From Flavobacteriales bacterium (GTDB lineage Bacteria > Bacteroidota > Bacteroidia > Flavobacteriales_D > Sanyastnellaceae), in the NCBI GenBank assembly GCA_029242765.1, contig JAQWTJ010000094.1:1-59552 (forward strand): DNA of 59,552 nt, read 5' to 3'. The translations under genes were made by a program, and so were the position numbers. Below, one piece after another: positions 47,207 to 55,523 of this stretch (positions are counted from its first letter, which is position 1; each line of letters starts with the position of its first letter). Under the pieces are notes generated by a model. That model was not told where the DNA came from. It did not search any database and saw only the letters and a list, made by a program, of their open reading frames with translations.

Positions 47207-47278
47207 GGCGGCAAGGTGGACGGACTCAACGCGGAATGGCGCCTGAATGGCCGCGCTTTTGCCGGCGTGCCGGTCGGC

Positions 47279-47313
47279 TTTGTAAATGTGATTTTAAGAA
47301 CGCCGTACATTGG
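47279..47313 (+). promoter_or_regulatory. predicted promoter of the 47.3-kb TonB receptor
   Basis: TTTG (47279-47282), 23 nt, TACATTGG (47306-47313), then 5 nt to the ATG at 47319. The -7 box is one base from the TAnnTTTG consensus. Confidence 0.45.
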
Positions 47314-47318
47314 GGGCC

Positions 47319-49739
47319 ATGCTGCGATTCACACTTTGCAAACGCATCCTTTGCGTACTGGCGCTCGGCGCCACGCTTCCAGTTTCATCCCAAGTTTTGA
47401 CAGGCCGCATCACCGATGCTCAAACCCAGTCGACGCTGCCAGGGGCGACGGTTCAAGTGCTCGACGCGGCGGGAGAAAATCTCGCCGGAGCGCTCACGAA
47501 TTTGGACGGCCGCTATGAATTGGACTTCTCTCTTGTGCCCAAATTCAAGCCCTTGACATTGAAAATTGGCTTTATCGGCTACGAGGCTCGGATCGTGAGC
47601 CAATCTTTCGGCGAGGGGAACCTGGTGTACGACGCAGAGCTCAGCGAGAGCGTGTTGACCCTTGGCATTGCGGTGGTTTCGGCCGGGCGGTATGAGCAGA
47701 ATTTGGAGGAGGTCAGCGTCAGTATTGAGATTATGCCGCCGGCGCTGGTCAAGCAAGGCAGCACCACGTCCGCCAACCAGTCCCTTGGGCGCACGCCCGG
47801 GGTGAATATTGTCGACAGCGAACCGCAAATTCGTGGTGGAAGTGGCTACAGCTTTGGAGCCGGCAGCCGAGTAGCCGTGTTGCTTGATGGTATGCCTGTA
47901 CTCAGCGGCGACGCTGGGCGGCCCACTTGGGGGTTCCTTCCTGTAGAGAATATCGACCAAATTGAAGTGGTCAAAGGCGCGGCGAGCGTGCTGTACGGCA
48001 GTTCAGCTTTAAGCGGTGTCATCCATTTCCGGACGGCCTACCCGGGCGCCGAGCCGCTAACGCGCGTAAGCCTGCAGCACGGCTTGTACGACTCCCCTGG
48101 TGAGGGCCACCAGTATTGGGATGGATCCCGAATGGAAAGCGCCGTCCAATTCCTCCACACCCGCAGAAGCCCCAGTGGGGATGCCTTGGTCATCGGCGGC
48201 CAATGGCTCGGCAGCGACGGGTACAAAGGCCCAGAAATCGATGACGCCACAAGCCTTCCCCACGGCCGGCCCTACAACCCCTTCACCGTTGATCACTTCG
48301 GTGCCGAGAAACAACTACGCCTCAACGCTTCGTGGGACCGTGCACCCGCTGAAGGCCGCTGGGGATACGGCATCCGCTCAAACATGGTCAGCGGGGAATC
48401 GCTCTCGACGATGATTTGGTCGGACGCCGACACTGGCTTTTACAACGCCCTGAACGGCGCCTCCTCGCGGACCATTCAGCGCATGATCACCGTCGATCCG
48501 CACGCCGAACGCGTAGGAGATTTGCTCACCCACAACGTCCAGGGCCGCGTGATGCACCTCGACAATAACAACGACAACGATCAAGGCAACACCTCCACCA
48601 CGCTGACGGCCGAATACCGCGTCGCCTACCACACCGAGAAGCTGAACGTGACAGGTGGTTTCACTGGAATGCACACGGGGAGCGTATCAGAGCTGTACAG
48701 CGCCGCAGCGATAGACACCACTGATTCTGGCGCCGCCATTCATAAAGTGGACAACGCAGCAGGCTACCTGCAAGCAGACCTCAAGCCGCATGCGCGCCTG
48801 AACTTGACTGTGGGCATGCGTTATGAAGCCTTCAAAATCGACACCGCTTCTGATGCCCAACCCGTATTTCGTTCTGGGCTGAACTACCGCTTAGGACAGG
48901 GCACATTTATACGTTCGAGCTTCGGTCAAGGCTACCGCTTTCCCTCCATCGCCGAGCAGTTCATCACCACAGAAGTGGGCGGCATCAATGTTTTCCCCTC
49001 CCTCGATCTGTCGCCGGAGCGCTCTTGGAATGCTGAAATTGGAATCAAACAAGGTTTCAAATTCGGAGCAGACGGGCAATGGAAGGGCTACCTCGACGCG
49101 GCTGTTTTCATGCAGCGCTTCGAAGATTACATCGAGTACACTTTCGGATTTTGGGGCCCGGGGAACACCCTCGCAGACATCGGATTTCGCAGCGTAAACA
49201 CCGGCCCGGCTCAGGTGCGCGGTTGGGAGATATCGACCATGGGGCAGGGCCGAACAGGGTCGTGGGAGGTGGATTGGCTCATCGGTCACACCCACATCGA
49301 CCCGCAAAGCCTGGAGCCAGACAGCGTGTATGCCACGTTTCCAAACGGTTCAGGCGACGCATCTTTCACCAATACGAGCTCCAATCCTCAGGGCAATGTA
49401 TTGAAATACCGAATCATCGACGGATTCCGTGCCAACATCCGCGCCACCCATTCCTCGGGGTGGAGTTTTGGATGGAACGCCTCTTGCAACACGAAAATCC
49501 AGAATATCGACCTCGCCTTTTTGGCCCTGGACCCCATCATCGGCTACGGGCTGACCGAGTGGTTTGAGGCGCGGCCCGACAAGTTGTGGCTGCACGGGGT
49601 TCAAGTGGGAAAGGAACTGGGTGAAGGCCACAAGATTGAGTTGAACATTCGCAACATCGCCAACAAGGTGTACTCGCTACGGCCTTTGGCGGCTGAGCCG
49701 AACCGCATGTTCGTGCTGCGATACACTTTGCAGGTTTGA
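47319..49739 (+). CDS. TonB-dependent outer-membrane receptor
   Basis: The 806-residue receptor starts at ATG 47319; a TTG 9 nt upstream is in frame but lies in the promoter. It has a signal peptide (ending VSSQ), an N-terminal carboxypeptidase-like domain (about 25-115), a plug (about 130-240; TPGVNIVDSEPQIRGGSGY, EVVKGAASVLYGSSALSGVI) and a barrel ending in a terminal Val. The substrate is not evident. Its stop overlaps the TTG start of kdsB, so both may be co-transcribed. Confidence 0.9.
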   Translation: MLRFTLCKRILCVLALGATLPVSSQVLTGRITDAQTQSTLPGATVQVLDAAGENLAGALTNLDGRYELDFSLVPKFKPLTLKIGFIGYEARIVSQSFGEGNLVYDAELSESVLTLGIAVVSAGRYEQNLEEVSVSIEIMPPALVKQGSTTSANQSLGRTPGVNIVDSEPQIRGGSGYSFGAGSRVAVLLDGMPVLSGDAGRPTWGFLPVENIDQIEVVKGAASVLYGSSALSGVIHFRTAYPGAEPLTRVSLQHGLYDSPGEGHQYWDGSRMESAVQFLHTRRSPSGDALVIGGQWLGSDGYKGPEIDDATSLPHGRPYNPFTVDHFGAEKQLRLNASWDRAPAEGRWGYGIRSNMVSGESLSTMIWSDADTGFYNALNGASSRTIQRMITVDPHAERVGDLLTHNVQGRVMHLDNNNDNDQGNTSTTLTAEYRVAYHTEKLNVTGGFTGMHTGSVSELYSAAAIDTTDSGAAIHKVDNAAGYLQADLKPHARLNLTVGMRYEAFKIDTASDAQPVFRSGLNYRLGQGTFIRSSFGQGYRFPSIAEQFITTEVGGINVFPSLDLSPERSWNAEIGIKQGFKFGADGQWKGYLDAAVFMQRFEDYIEYTFGFWGPGNTLADIGFRSVNTGPAQVRGWEISTMGQGRTGSWEVDWLIGHTHIDPQSLEPDSVYATFPNGSGDASFTNTSSNPQGNVLKYRIIDGFRANIRATHSSGWSFGWNASCNTKIQNIDLAFLALDPIIGYGLTEWFEARPDKLWLHGVQVGKELGEGHKIELNIRNIANKVYSLRPLAAEPNRMFVLRYTLQV

Positions 49740-50506
49740 CCGGCGTAGCAGGCATCATTCCAGCCCGCTGGGGCAGCTCGCGCTTGCCCGGCAAGCCGCT
49801 GGCACTGATAGGGGACGAACCCATGGTGGTGCACGTGTGGCGCAAAGCGGTAGCCAGCGGTGTGTTTGACGAGGTACTAGTGGCAACAGACCATCCGGAC
49901 ATTGCGAGCGCGGTGCTCGAGGCGGGCGGGCGCGTGGCCATGACGCGCGATGACCACGCCAGCGGGACGGACCGCTGCGCCGAGGCCGCCGAGCTGCTCC
50001 ACAACAAGGAAGCGGCCATCATCAATATTCAAGCAGACGAGCCCTTTGTGGACGGCGGCCATTTAGCGGCCTTGGCGGACGCTTTGCGCCGAGATGTAAG
50101 CCGCCAGGGGAGCGAAAATCCGCCGGTGGCAACCCTCTGCCGCGTCCCACGGCCCGGCGAACTTGAATCGCCCAACCGCGTAGTGGCCCTGCCCCAGTCC
50201 GGCCACAAAGACCCGGTTCTCGCGAGGAAATTCACCCGAGATGCTGACCTCGATCCGTTGGCCCGCATTCACATTGGCATCTACGGATTTAGAGCCGGAA
50301 TACTGCCTCAATTGGCCCAACTTCAGCCGAGTGAAGGCGAGGTGCGCGAACGACTAGAACAGCTGCGTTGGCTTGAAAACGGCTATGAAATTCAGCTGAT
50401 TGAAGTCGATATGCGCGAAGAGCCGCCCGCGGTGGATACGGCTGAAGACCTTGAAAATGCTCGAATTTGGTGGGGAAAAAGTGGTGGACGAAGATTCTCA
50501 AAGTAG
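49736..50506 (+). CDS. kdsB: 3-deoxy-manno-octulosonate cytidylyltransferase
   Basis: KdsB makes CMP-Kdo for lipopolysaccharide. The 256-residue protein starts at TTG 49736 inside the TonB stop region (MTGVAGIIPARWGSSRLPG); no ATG or GTG lies nearby, and the catalytic N-terminus (PARWGSSRLPGKPL) leaves no room for a later start. Further motifs: ATDHPDI, DDHASGTDRC, IQADEPFVD. Length is normal. Confidence 0.95.
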   Translation: MTGVAGIIPARWGSSRLPGKPLALIGDEPMVVHVWRKAVASGVFDEVLVATDHPDIASAVLEAGGRVAMTRDDHASGTDRCAEAAELLHNKEAAIINIQADEPFVDGGHLAALADALRRDVSRQGSENPPVATLCRVPRPGELESPNRVVALPQSGHKDPVLARKFTRDADLDPLARIHIGIYGFRAGILPQLAQLQPSEGEVRERLEQLRWLENGYEIQLIEVDMREEPPAVDTAEDLENARIWWGKSGGRRFSK

Positions 50507-50510
50507 GCCG

Positions 50511-50518
50511 TAACTTCG
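50511..50518 (+). promoter_or_regulatory. predicted -7 box of the HU-SPOR gene
   Basis: TAACTTCG ends 7 nt before ATG 50526, implying a short leader. It overlaps the tail end of kdsB. Confidence 0.45.
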
Positions 50519-50525
50519 GCGCACG

Positions 50526-51593
50526 ATGCAAGCGACGCACAGCGACAATACGTTCATTCTTCGCGCACTTCATTTGCTGCTTCACACCAATGATTGTGTG
50601 GTGATTCCGGGCATAGGCGGCTTTATGACCCACGCCGTCAGTGCGCAGTATGACGCGCAGCGTCAGGAGTGGATTCCGCCCACGCGTGACATCGTCTTCA
50701 ACCCCCGTTTAGCAGTGCGCGACGGTATTTTAGAGCAGGAGTTGCAACGCGCTTGCGGGATCAATTTCTCCAAAGCTGCGGCTATTATCAGCCGTGAGTC
50801 GGACCAATTGCTCGCCGCTCTCAACGCAGGTCAAAACGTGGAACTCGACCGACTCGGACGCCTGCACAAAAGTGAGGATGGCACCGTACGATTCCACCCT
50901 GTGGCGCGGCTTTCCGAGCAATATGCTCCGCTGGGACTCCGGCGCTTGGCTTGGCCCACGGGCCCACAGGCAACGCGTGCTACGGAGGCGCACCCCGAGG
51001 AGACTGAAAAGCAGACGCCAGTGATCGCGCTGCCTACGTGGTGGCGCGCAGCAGCGGCGGTGGCTTTGCCCATAGGATTGGCCGCGACGATGCTATTGCA
51101 GACGCCCGGATCCAGCCAGTTGCGCTTGCTGGATTGGCACCCGGTGGCCAGCGCTTTTTCGCCCCGACTTTCAGGGGAAGACATTCGCTTTCAACCCGTT
51201 GATTCACAGACTAATTACGACTTGATGGCTGGCGAGTCGACCGTTCCGGGCTTCTCCTTTCACCAAGACGCACTGCATCCCGACGGCGCAGTGGTGGTGG
51301 AACAATTGAGTGCGGACCGCTTGCATACCGAGCTGTATGCAACGGCAGGCATTGAGAGGGGCTGCTTTCACCATGTGGTGGCCGGGGCCTTTTCAAAGAT
51401 GCGCAACGCTCGGAGACTTGCTCGCTCGCTCAAGGCGGCCGGGCGCGAGAGCTCATTGCACGCAGGGCGGCGCGGCTTGACGCTTGTTAGCGCAGGTTGT
51501 TTCACAGACAAGGGACACGCCCTGGTCTACCGCGATGAACTTTTAAGAGATCACGCCATTTCAGGTGCTTGGGTATGGACGCCTCATCGCTAA
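50526..51593 (+). CDS. HU-CCDC81 / SPOR domain inner-membrane protein
   Basis: The 355-residue protein has two HU-like (CCDC81-type) DNA-binding-fold repeats (about 5-145; LLLHTNDCVVIPGIGGFMTHA, then LNAGQNVELDRLGRLHKSEDGTVRF), a single TM helix (about 175-195) and a C-terminal SPOR domain (about 275-350). This combination is a conserved Bacteroidota type. SPOR binds glycan strands without stems at division sites; the HU-like part would stay in the cytoplasm and may link to DNA. It overlaps the next gene by 19 bp. Confidence 0.88.
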   Translation: MQATHSDNTFILRALHLLLHTNDCVVIPGIGGFMTHAVSAQYDAQRQEWIPPTRDIVFNPRLAVRDGILEQELQRACGINFSKAAAIISRESDQLLAALNAGQNVELDRLGRLHKSEDGTVRFHPVARLSEQYAPLGLRRLAWPTGPQATRATEAHPEETEKQTPVIALPTWWRAAAAVALPIGLAATMLLQTPGSSQLRLLDWHPVASAFSPRLSGEDIRFQPVDSQTNYDLMAGESTVPGFSFHQDALHPDGAVVVEQLSADRLHTELYATAGIERGCFHHVVAGAFSKMRNARRLARSLKAAGRESSLHAGRRGLTLVSAGCFTDKGHALVYRDELLRDHAISGAWVWTPHR

Positions 51594-52228
51594 ATCCAGC
51601 AACCATTCGCAACATCGTCCTGGACTTCGGGGGCGTGCTTTATGATATAGACTACACCGCTCCGGCACGGGCCTTTGCTAAATTGGGTTGGAGTTCCTTT
51701 GTAGACGACTACGCAAAAGGTGCACAAAGCGAACTGTTCGACGGGCTGGAGATCGGATCCATTTCCGAGGGAGAATTCTTGAAGGTCTTGGGCACGCGAT
51801 GTGCCCCCGGCACGCTGCCCTCTGAGGTGCTCAGCGCGTGGAACAGTATTTTGATAGGACTACCGGAACGAAGCTTGAAGACTCTCGACGTGTTGTCCCT
51901 GAAATACAAGCTCTATATCTTTTCAAATACCAATGCCATTCATGCCCCGGTCTTCGAACGGCAAATCGCTGAAATCTATGGGCGCGGCGTCTTCCCGGAC
52001 TACTTCCAAGATATCGTCTATAGCCACCGATTCGGAATGCGAAAGCCGGACCCAGCAGCATACAAGGCGTATGCAGAACAATTCCATTTAGCCCCGGGCG
52101 CCACACTTTTTGTGGACGACTCCATGCCCAATGTAGAGGGCGCACGCCGAGCGGGTTGGCATGCATTGCACCTCGATGTGAATCGTGACCACCTGCAAGA
52201 ACTGCTCACGCGGAACGGGCTGATATGA
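51575..52228 (+). CDS. HAD-superfamily hydrolase (subfamily IA-like)
   Basis: The 217-residue protein starts at ATG 51575 inside the SPOR gene end. Motif I is LDFGGVLYDID (the second Asp is replaced by Gly, a variant common in this Bacteroidota branch), motif II FSNTN, motif III includes RKPDPAAY, and motif IV is FVDDSMPNVEGA. It probably acts on a small phosphorylated metabolite in the cytoplasm; the substrate is unknown. The stop TGA is also the first base of the palindromic block upstream of the sRNA-A locus. Confidence 0.88.
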   Translation: MDASSLNPATIRNIVLDFGGVLYDIDYTAPARAFAKLGWSSFVDDYAKGAQSELFDGLEIGSISEGEFLKVLGTRCAPGTLPSEVLSAWNSILIGLPERSLKTLDVLSLKYKLYIFSNTNAIHAPVFERQIAEIYGRGVFPDYFQDIVYSHRFGMRKPDPAAYKAYAEQFHLAPGATLFVDDSMPNVEGARRAGWHALHLDVNRDHLQELLTRNGLI

Positions 52229-52290
52229 CAAATGTCATCGCATTAAGCGACCGCTGTCACTCAAAATAGAAAGGCCCCATCCCATTTTTG
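52226..52290 (+). promoter_or_regulatory. palindromic block and promoter of sRNA locus A
   Basis: TGACA-AA-TGTCA (52226-52237), TCGC-ATTAA-GCGA (52238-52250) and TGTCAC (52255-52260) lie upstream of a CATTTTTG box (52283-52290). From the end of TGTCAC to the box is 22 nt. The same elements occur in the same order and spacing before locus B. Confidence 0.55.
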
Positions 52291-52294
52291 TGTC

Positions 52295-52381
52295 GTGATG
52301 CGATTCACAACTGCAAGCATGGTTTTGGTTCTTGCAACGATTTGGTTTAGAAAGCCCTCTGAAACGTCAGAGGGCTTTTTT
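52295..52381 (+). ncRNA. predicted small RNA A (three-hairpin type)
   Basis: Starting about 4 nt after the -7-like box: hairpin 1 GTGA-6nt-TCAC (52295-52308), hairpin 2 GCAAG-13nt-CTTGC (52313-52335), a single-stranded linker AACGATTTGGTTT (52336-52348), then a terminator hairpin. The 36-nt core from GCAAG to GGTTT matches copy B at 35 of 36 positions. It lies directly downstream of the HAD gene and ends in the 3' end of the DUF5723 coding sequence on the other strand. No coding frame explains it. Target and role unknown. Confidence 0.6.
52351..52381 (+). terminator. Rho-independent terminator of sRNA A
   Basis: AAAGCCCTCTGA-AACG-TCAGAGGGCTTT stem of 12 bp with a following U-run. The stop of the DUF5723 gene (minus strand, 52367) lies inside this stem. 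Confidence 0.9.
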
Positions 52382-53788
52382 ATTGCTCTGACTTTCTTTA
52401 TCAAGCTTTTTGCCACCCCACTCAAAGTTGATGCGGGTTGACACTTGGACGGCGCCTCGATCAAGGGGAGCAAAGGCCGGCAGGGCATTGGTTGTGGAGA
52501 GTGACCAGCGCACCGGGCCAGCCCGCACGGAGAAGCCGCCGCCGAGCAGCCACTGCTCAGAGTCGAAGAATTGGCCTGAGAGGTGAAGTGAAAAGTGGTC
52601 GCTGACCCGAAAGTCTCCCGCAGCACCGATGCTGTAGAAATGGGCCCTCCACACCGTTTTACGCGCTACGAATGCGGAAATGGTGGAGCGCTCACCAGGG
52701 GCGTAGTGCACAGCGGCGTGCAGTCGGCCGATCGGAGCTGAGGTGAAAGTCGCATCACCGGCCAAGTCGGGTGTCCAAGACAAGGCCAATGAATCGAGGA
52801 ACTGATCGGTGGTTGAGGTGGCCGACGAATCTTCAAGGACTTGCAACAGGTCGAGGCCTTCAAATCGAAAGGACTGCGGATCCAGGCGAATCGCTGTGGC
52901 GTGGTTGTCCCAGCGGATGCTGCCCAGGCCCGTGGCGGCTGCATCAAACTGCCATTTTGGAGCAAAGTCCCACAACAGGCCCAAATCAACTGAAACGCCC
53001 GAGGCAATGGGGGATTCCATGGGATTGAAATCATCTAAAGCGTCGAAATTCAAAGAATCCGCACCGTCCACATACAGGGGAACGCCTGCCGAGCGAATGT
53101 CCAGCGAGCCGTCAAAATCCCAGGCGTAGTCCAGCGGATCAGTCGTCCAGCCGGCGCGACTGGTGAGTGTGTTAACCGCTCCAATGCCCATCAAATAATG
53201 AGCGCCCAGCCCCACGCGAAGTTTTCGTTCAGAGAGGTCAACGGATGCCGTAACCGCGTGGTCCAGGTAGGTCTGGGCATACACCCCGAAGCCGTCAAGT
53301 GACAAGCGTTGGCCGATCATATCCGGGTGGGCGTTGCCTCGCCATGCCAATTCAAGCAAGCCCTTGGGGTAACTCACGCGCTGCTCAATTTGGGCGCTGG
53401 TGCTGTAGCTGAAGGCCCAATCCGAACCGGAACGCGAACGCGAGCGGAACCCGAACCCCAAAATGGGCACCTCAAGATCCAGCACCTCGTGCTCAACAAG
53501 GTCGAGGCGTTCCACAAAGCCCTCAATATCAACGGCTCCTGCGTCGCTGACCACCTGACCGTGGGTCGGCCCGGAATGAAAGGCCGAAATAGACAAGCCG
53601 GATAGGCCGGGGAAGATCAAGTGACCGCCAGAGAAGGGAAGGCTGGCAGGGTTCGACCAGCCGCCCGTATGCGGATAGCCCATGGGGGCTGCTTCAAACT
53701 GGGCTGATAGCGCAAGCGGAGTGGAGACCAGCAGTAGCAGGGTCGCACGAGTCAAAAGCGCGAATAAAGGGGGGCTAAAGCTCGACAT
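52367..53788 (-). CDS. DUF5723 family outer-membrane beta-barrel protein
   Basis: The 473-residue protein has a signal peptide (ending PLALSAQ) and the repeating beta-strand pattern of DUF5723 barrels, with DLGLLWDFAPKWQFDAAATGLGSIRW and VRAGPVRWSLSTTNALPAF. Function in the family is unknown; it is often paired with a lipoprotein gene. Its start overlaps the upstream lipoprotein gene by 14 nt, and its last codons (NKKAL) run into the sRNA-A terminator. Confidence 0.85.
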   Translation of the reverse strand: MSSFSPPLFALLTRATLLLLVSTPLALSAQFEAAPMGYPHTGGWSNPASLPFSGGHLIFPGLSGLSISAFHSGPTHGQVVSDAGAVDIEGFVERLDLVEHEVLDLEVPILGFGFRSRSRSGSDWAFSYSTSAQIEQRVSYPKGLLELAWRGNAHPDMIGQRLSLDGFGVYAQTYLDHAVTASVDLSERKLRVGLGAHYLMGIGAVNTLTSRAGWTTDPLDYAWDFDGSLDIRSAGVPLYVDGADSLNFDALDDFNPMESPIASGVSVDLGLLWDFAPKWQFDAAATGLGSIRWDNHATAIRLDPQSFRFEGLDLLQVLEDSSATSTTDQFLDSLALSWTPDLAGDATFTSAPIGRLHAAVHYAPGERSTISAFVARKTVWRAHFYSIGAAGDFRVSDHFSLHLSGQFFDSEQWLLGGGFSVRAGPVRWSLSTTNALPAFAPLDRGAVQVSTRINFEWGGKKLDKESQSNKKAL

Positions 53789-55457
53789 GAACGTAAAATT
53801 TTGCTCCCAGCTCGACTTTTAACTCGGCCGTTTCAGTGATGGCCGCATGGACCCCCGAGGCGGATTGGCTCGAGCGGGCCCGCACCCGCAATCCGATGTG
53901 CGTCACATCCGAGAGGACTTCTGCTCGCACCGCGTCAAAAGGAATGTCAACAATGGCCACCGCAACAGCCGTTGGCAGGCCCTGCGCGTCAATCGGAGCA
54001 GCGGCCAACAACGGCACTTCTTCAGCCGCCAAGCTGTCTAGCGCCGTGCCGGTGGAGTCCAGTAAAAGGAGTTGAAGCTCCGCCCCAAAAGGCAATCCGT
54101 TGGTTGTAATGATGCGCAATTCAAGGGAGTCCACTTCATCGGGCCACTCCACGTCGGCGTTCAGCACAAGGGTGTCGCGGAAGGTGAGCCCGTGGAGGCG
54201 TGCCCTCAGTGGCAGACGTGCCGCGGCTGAAATCTCCAGCTGGGCGTCGGCGGTTATAAAGTTGGGGGAGGACGGCGGGGGCGGCCCGGTGGGGTTCAGG
54301 GCGGCGCGCACAGCCAGAACCAGATGCCGTGGCTCCGGACCGATCACAGCAGGAAGCGATGAGTTGGATTCGTCAATCAAGACCGATGATTCGCCGGGGA
54401 GGCCCCAAGGAGAGGCCGCTGCAGGGACCGTCCAGCTGCCCGCAAAATTCAGGTCGGTCGTTGCCCCTGTTTCGATCACGGCGCTGTACGCCTGCGTGGA
54501 GTCAAAGAGCAAGGGCACGCCAAAGCCATTGACAGCGTGCAGTACAAGCTCAGCGCGCTCCATATCGAGGGCCTCGACTGAAAATCGGTCGTCAAACAAG
54601 GCGAGTTTCAGCGAGTCCTCATCAAGGGCTACGGTCGCCGATCCAAAATCGCCCCAAGCCGCATCAAAGAAGAGATTCGTCAAGGACATCTGCACCTCGA
54701 CGCCCTCCCCTGCAACAGATGACCAAGCGGCGTTGTTGGACAGTACAATTGCACCGGCAAGCACCATGGCGTGCTCAATACCGCCAGCCACATCGTCGTG
54801 CTCGGGCAAAAGCCGCCACCCTGAAAGGTCCAACTGAAGCGTTTGAGGCTGACCAACGGGCGAATTGGCCGCATCATACGCCCAAGTCCAGGGCGTATCG
54901 TCGGGTGCAATAAGGCCCGGAAGCCCCCAATCGATCGTTAAATTTTCTCCCGTTGTAGCCGTCACCGAAACCTCCAAAAATCCGGAAGCCAAGAGGATCT
55001 CGTCAATCCGCGCATCGCCCCATTGCATCTCAAGCAGCCAGGCCGCCGTGTCGGTTAAATCCACGCTGATGGGCTCGGGCAAGGCGTCGATCGCCAGCGC
55101 CATCGCATCGTCTAAAGCAAAGCCCTCCGCACCATACCACCACGGCAAATACAGCGATGTATCGGCTGCCAACGCCCCCAAAGGGCCGGACCACACCAAA
55201 TCCAGCACACCTCCATCGCCGACTTCCACGCCGAGGCCCTGGCCGTCGGAAGCCGAACTGTCCTCGATTGCTTCGAGCACCTCTTGCACGCCGAGTTGGG
55301 CCTCACCAAGCGGAACCGCCCACTGCTGATAGGCCGTGGGAAAGGTGTACGATTCTGGGGGCTTGCGGCAACTCGAAAAAAAAGCCGAAAGCACCAGAAT
55401 CAGGGCCAGCGATTGCGCCAAGCCCGAAAAGGAAAAGTCTGGTAAGCGAAAGGACAT
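53775..55457 (-). CDS. large lipoprotein of unknown function
   Basis: The 560-residue protein has a lipobox (SAFFSSC, Cys29) and no other strong match I recognise. It is rich in beta-strand-like runs and Asp/Leu-rich stretches. It overlaps DUF5723 by 14 nt, and the pair recalls the known pairing of DUF5723 barrels with lipoproteins, so the two may form an outer-membrane complex (inference). Confidence 0.75.
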   Translation of the reverse strand: MSFRLPDFSFSGLAQSLALILVLSAFFSSCRKPPESYTFPTAYQQWAVPLGEAQLGVQEVLEAIEDSSASDGQGLGVEVGDGGVLDLVWSGPLGALAADTSLYLPWWYGAEGFALDDAMALAIDALPEPISVDLTDTAAWLLEMQWGDARIDEILLASGFLEVSVTATTGENLTIDWGLPGLIAPDDTPWTWAYDAANSPVGQPQTLQLDLSGWRLLPEHDDVAGGIEHAMVLAGAIVLSNNAAWSSVAGEGVEVQMSLTNLFFDAAWGDFGSATVALDEDSLKLALFDDRFSVEALDMERAELVLHAVNGFGVPLLFDSTQAYSAVIETGATTDLNFAGSWTVPAAASPWGLPGESSVLIDESNSSLPAVIGPEPRHLVLAVRAALNPTGPPPPSSPNFITADAQLEISAAARLPLRARLHGLTFRDTLVLNADVEWPDEVDSLELRIITTNGLPFGAELQLLLLDSTGTALDSLAAEEVPLLAAAPIDAQGLPTAVAVAIVDIPFDAVRAEVLSDVTHIGLRVRARSSQSASGVHAAITETAELKVELGAKFYVHVEL

Positions 55458-55523
55458 GCTCCAAAGGAACGTGAAAAAGGCATCGACCGTTACGTCAGAA
55501 TCCGCCTATTCCACCTAGCGCCC

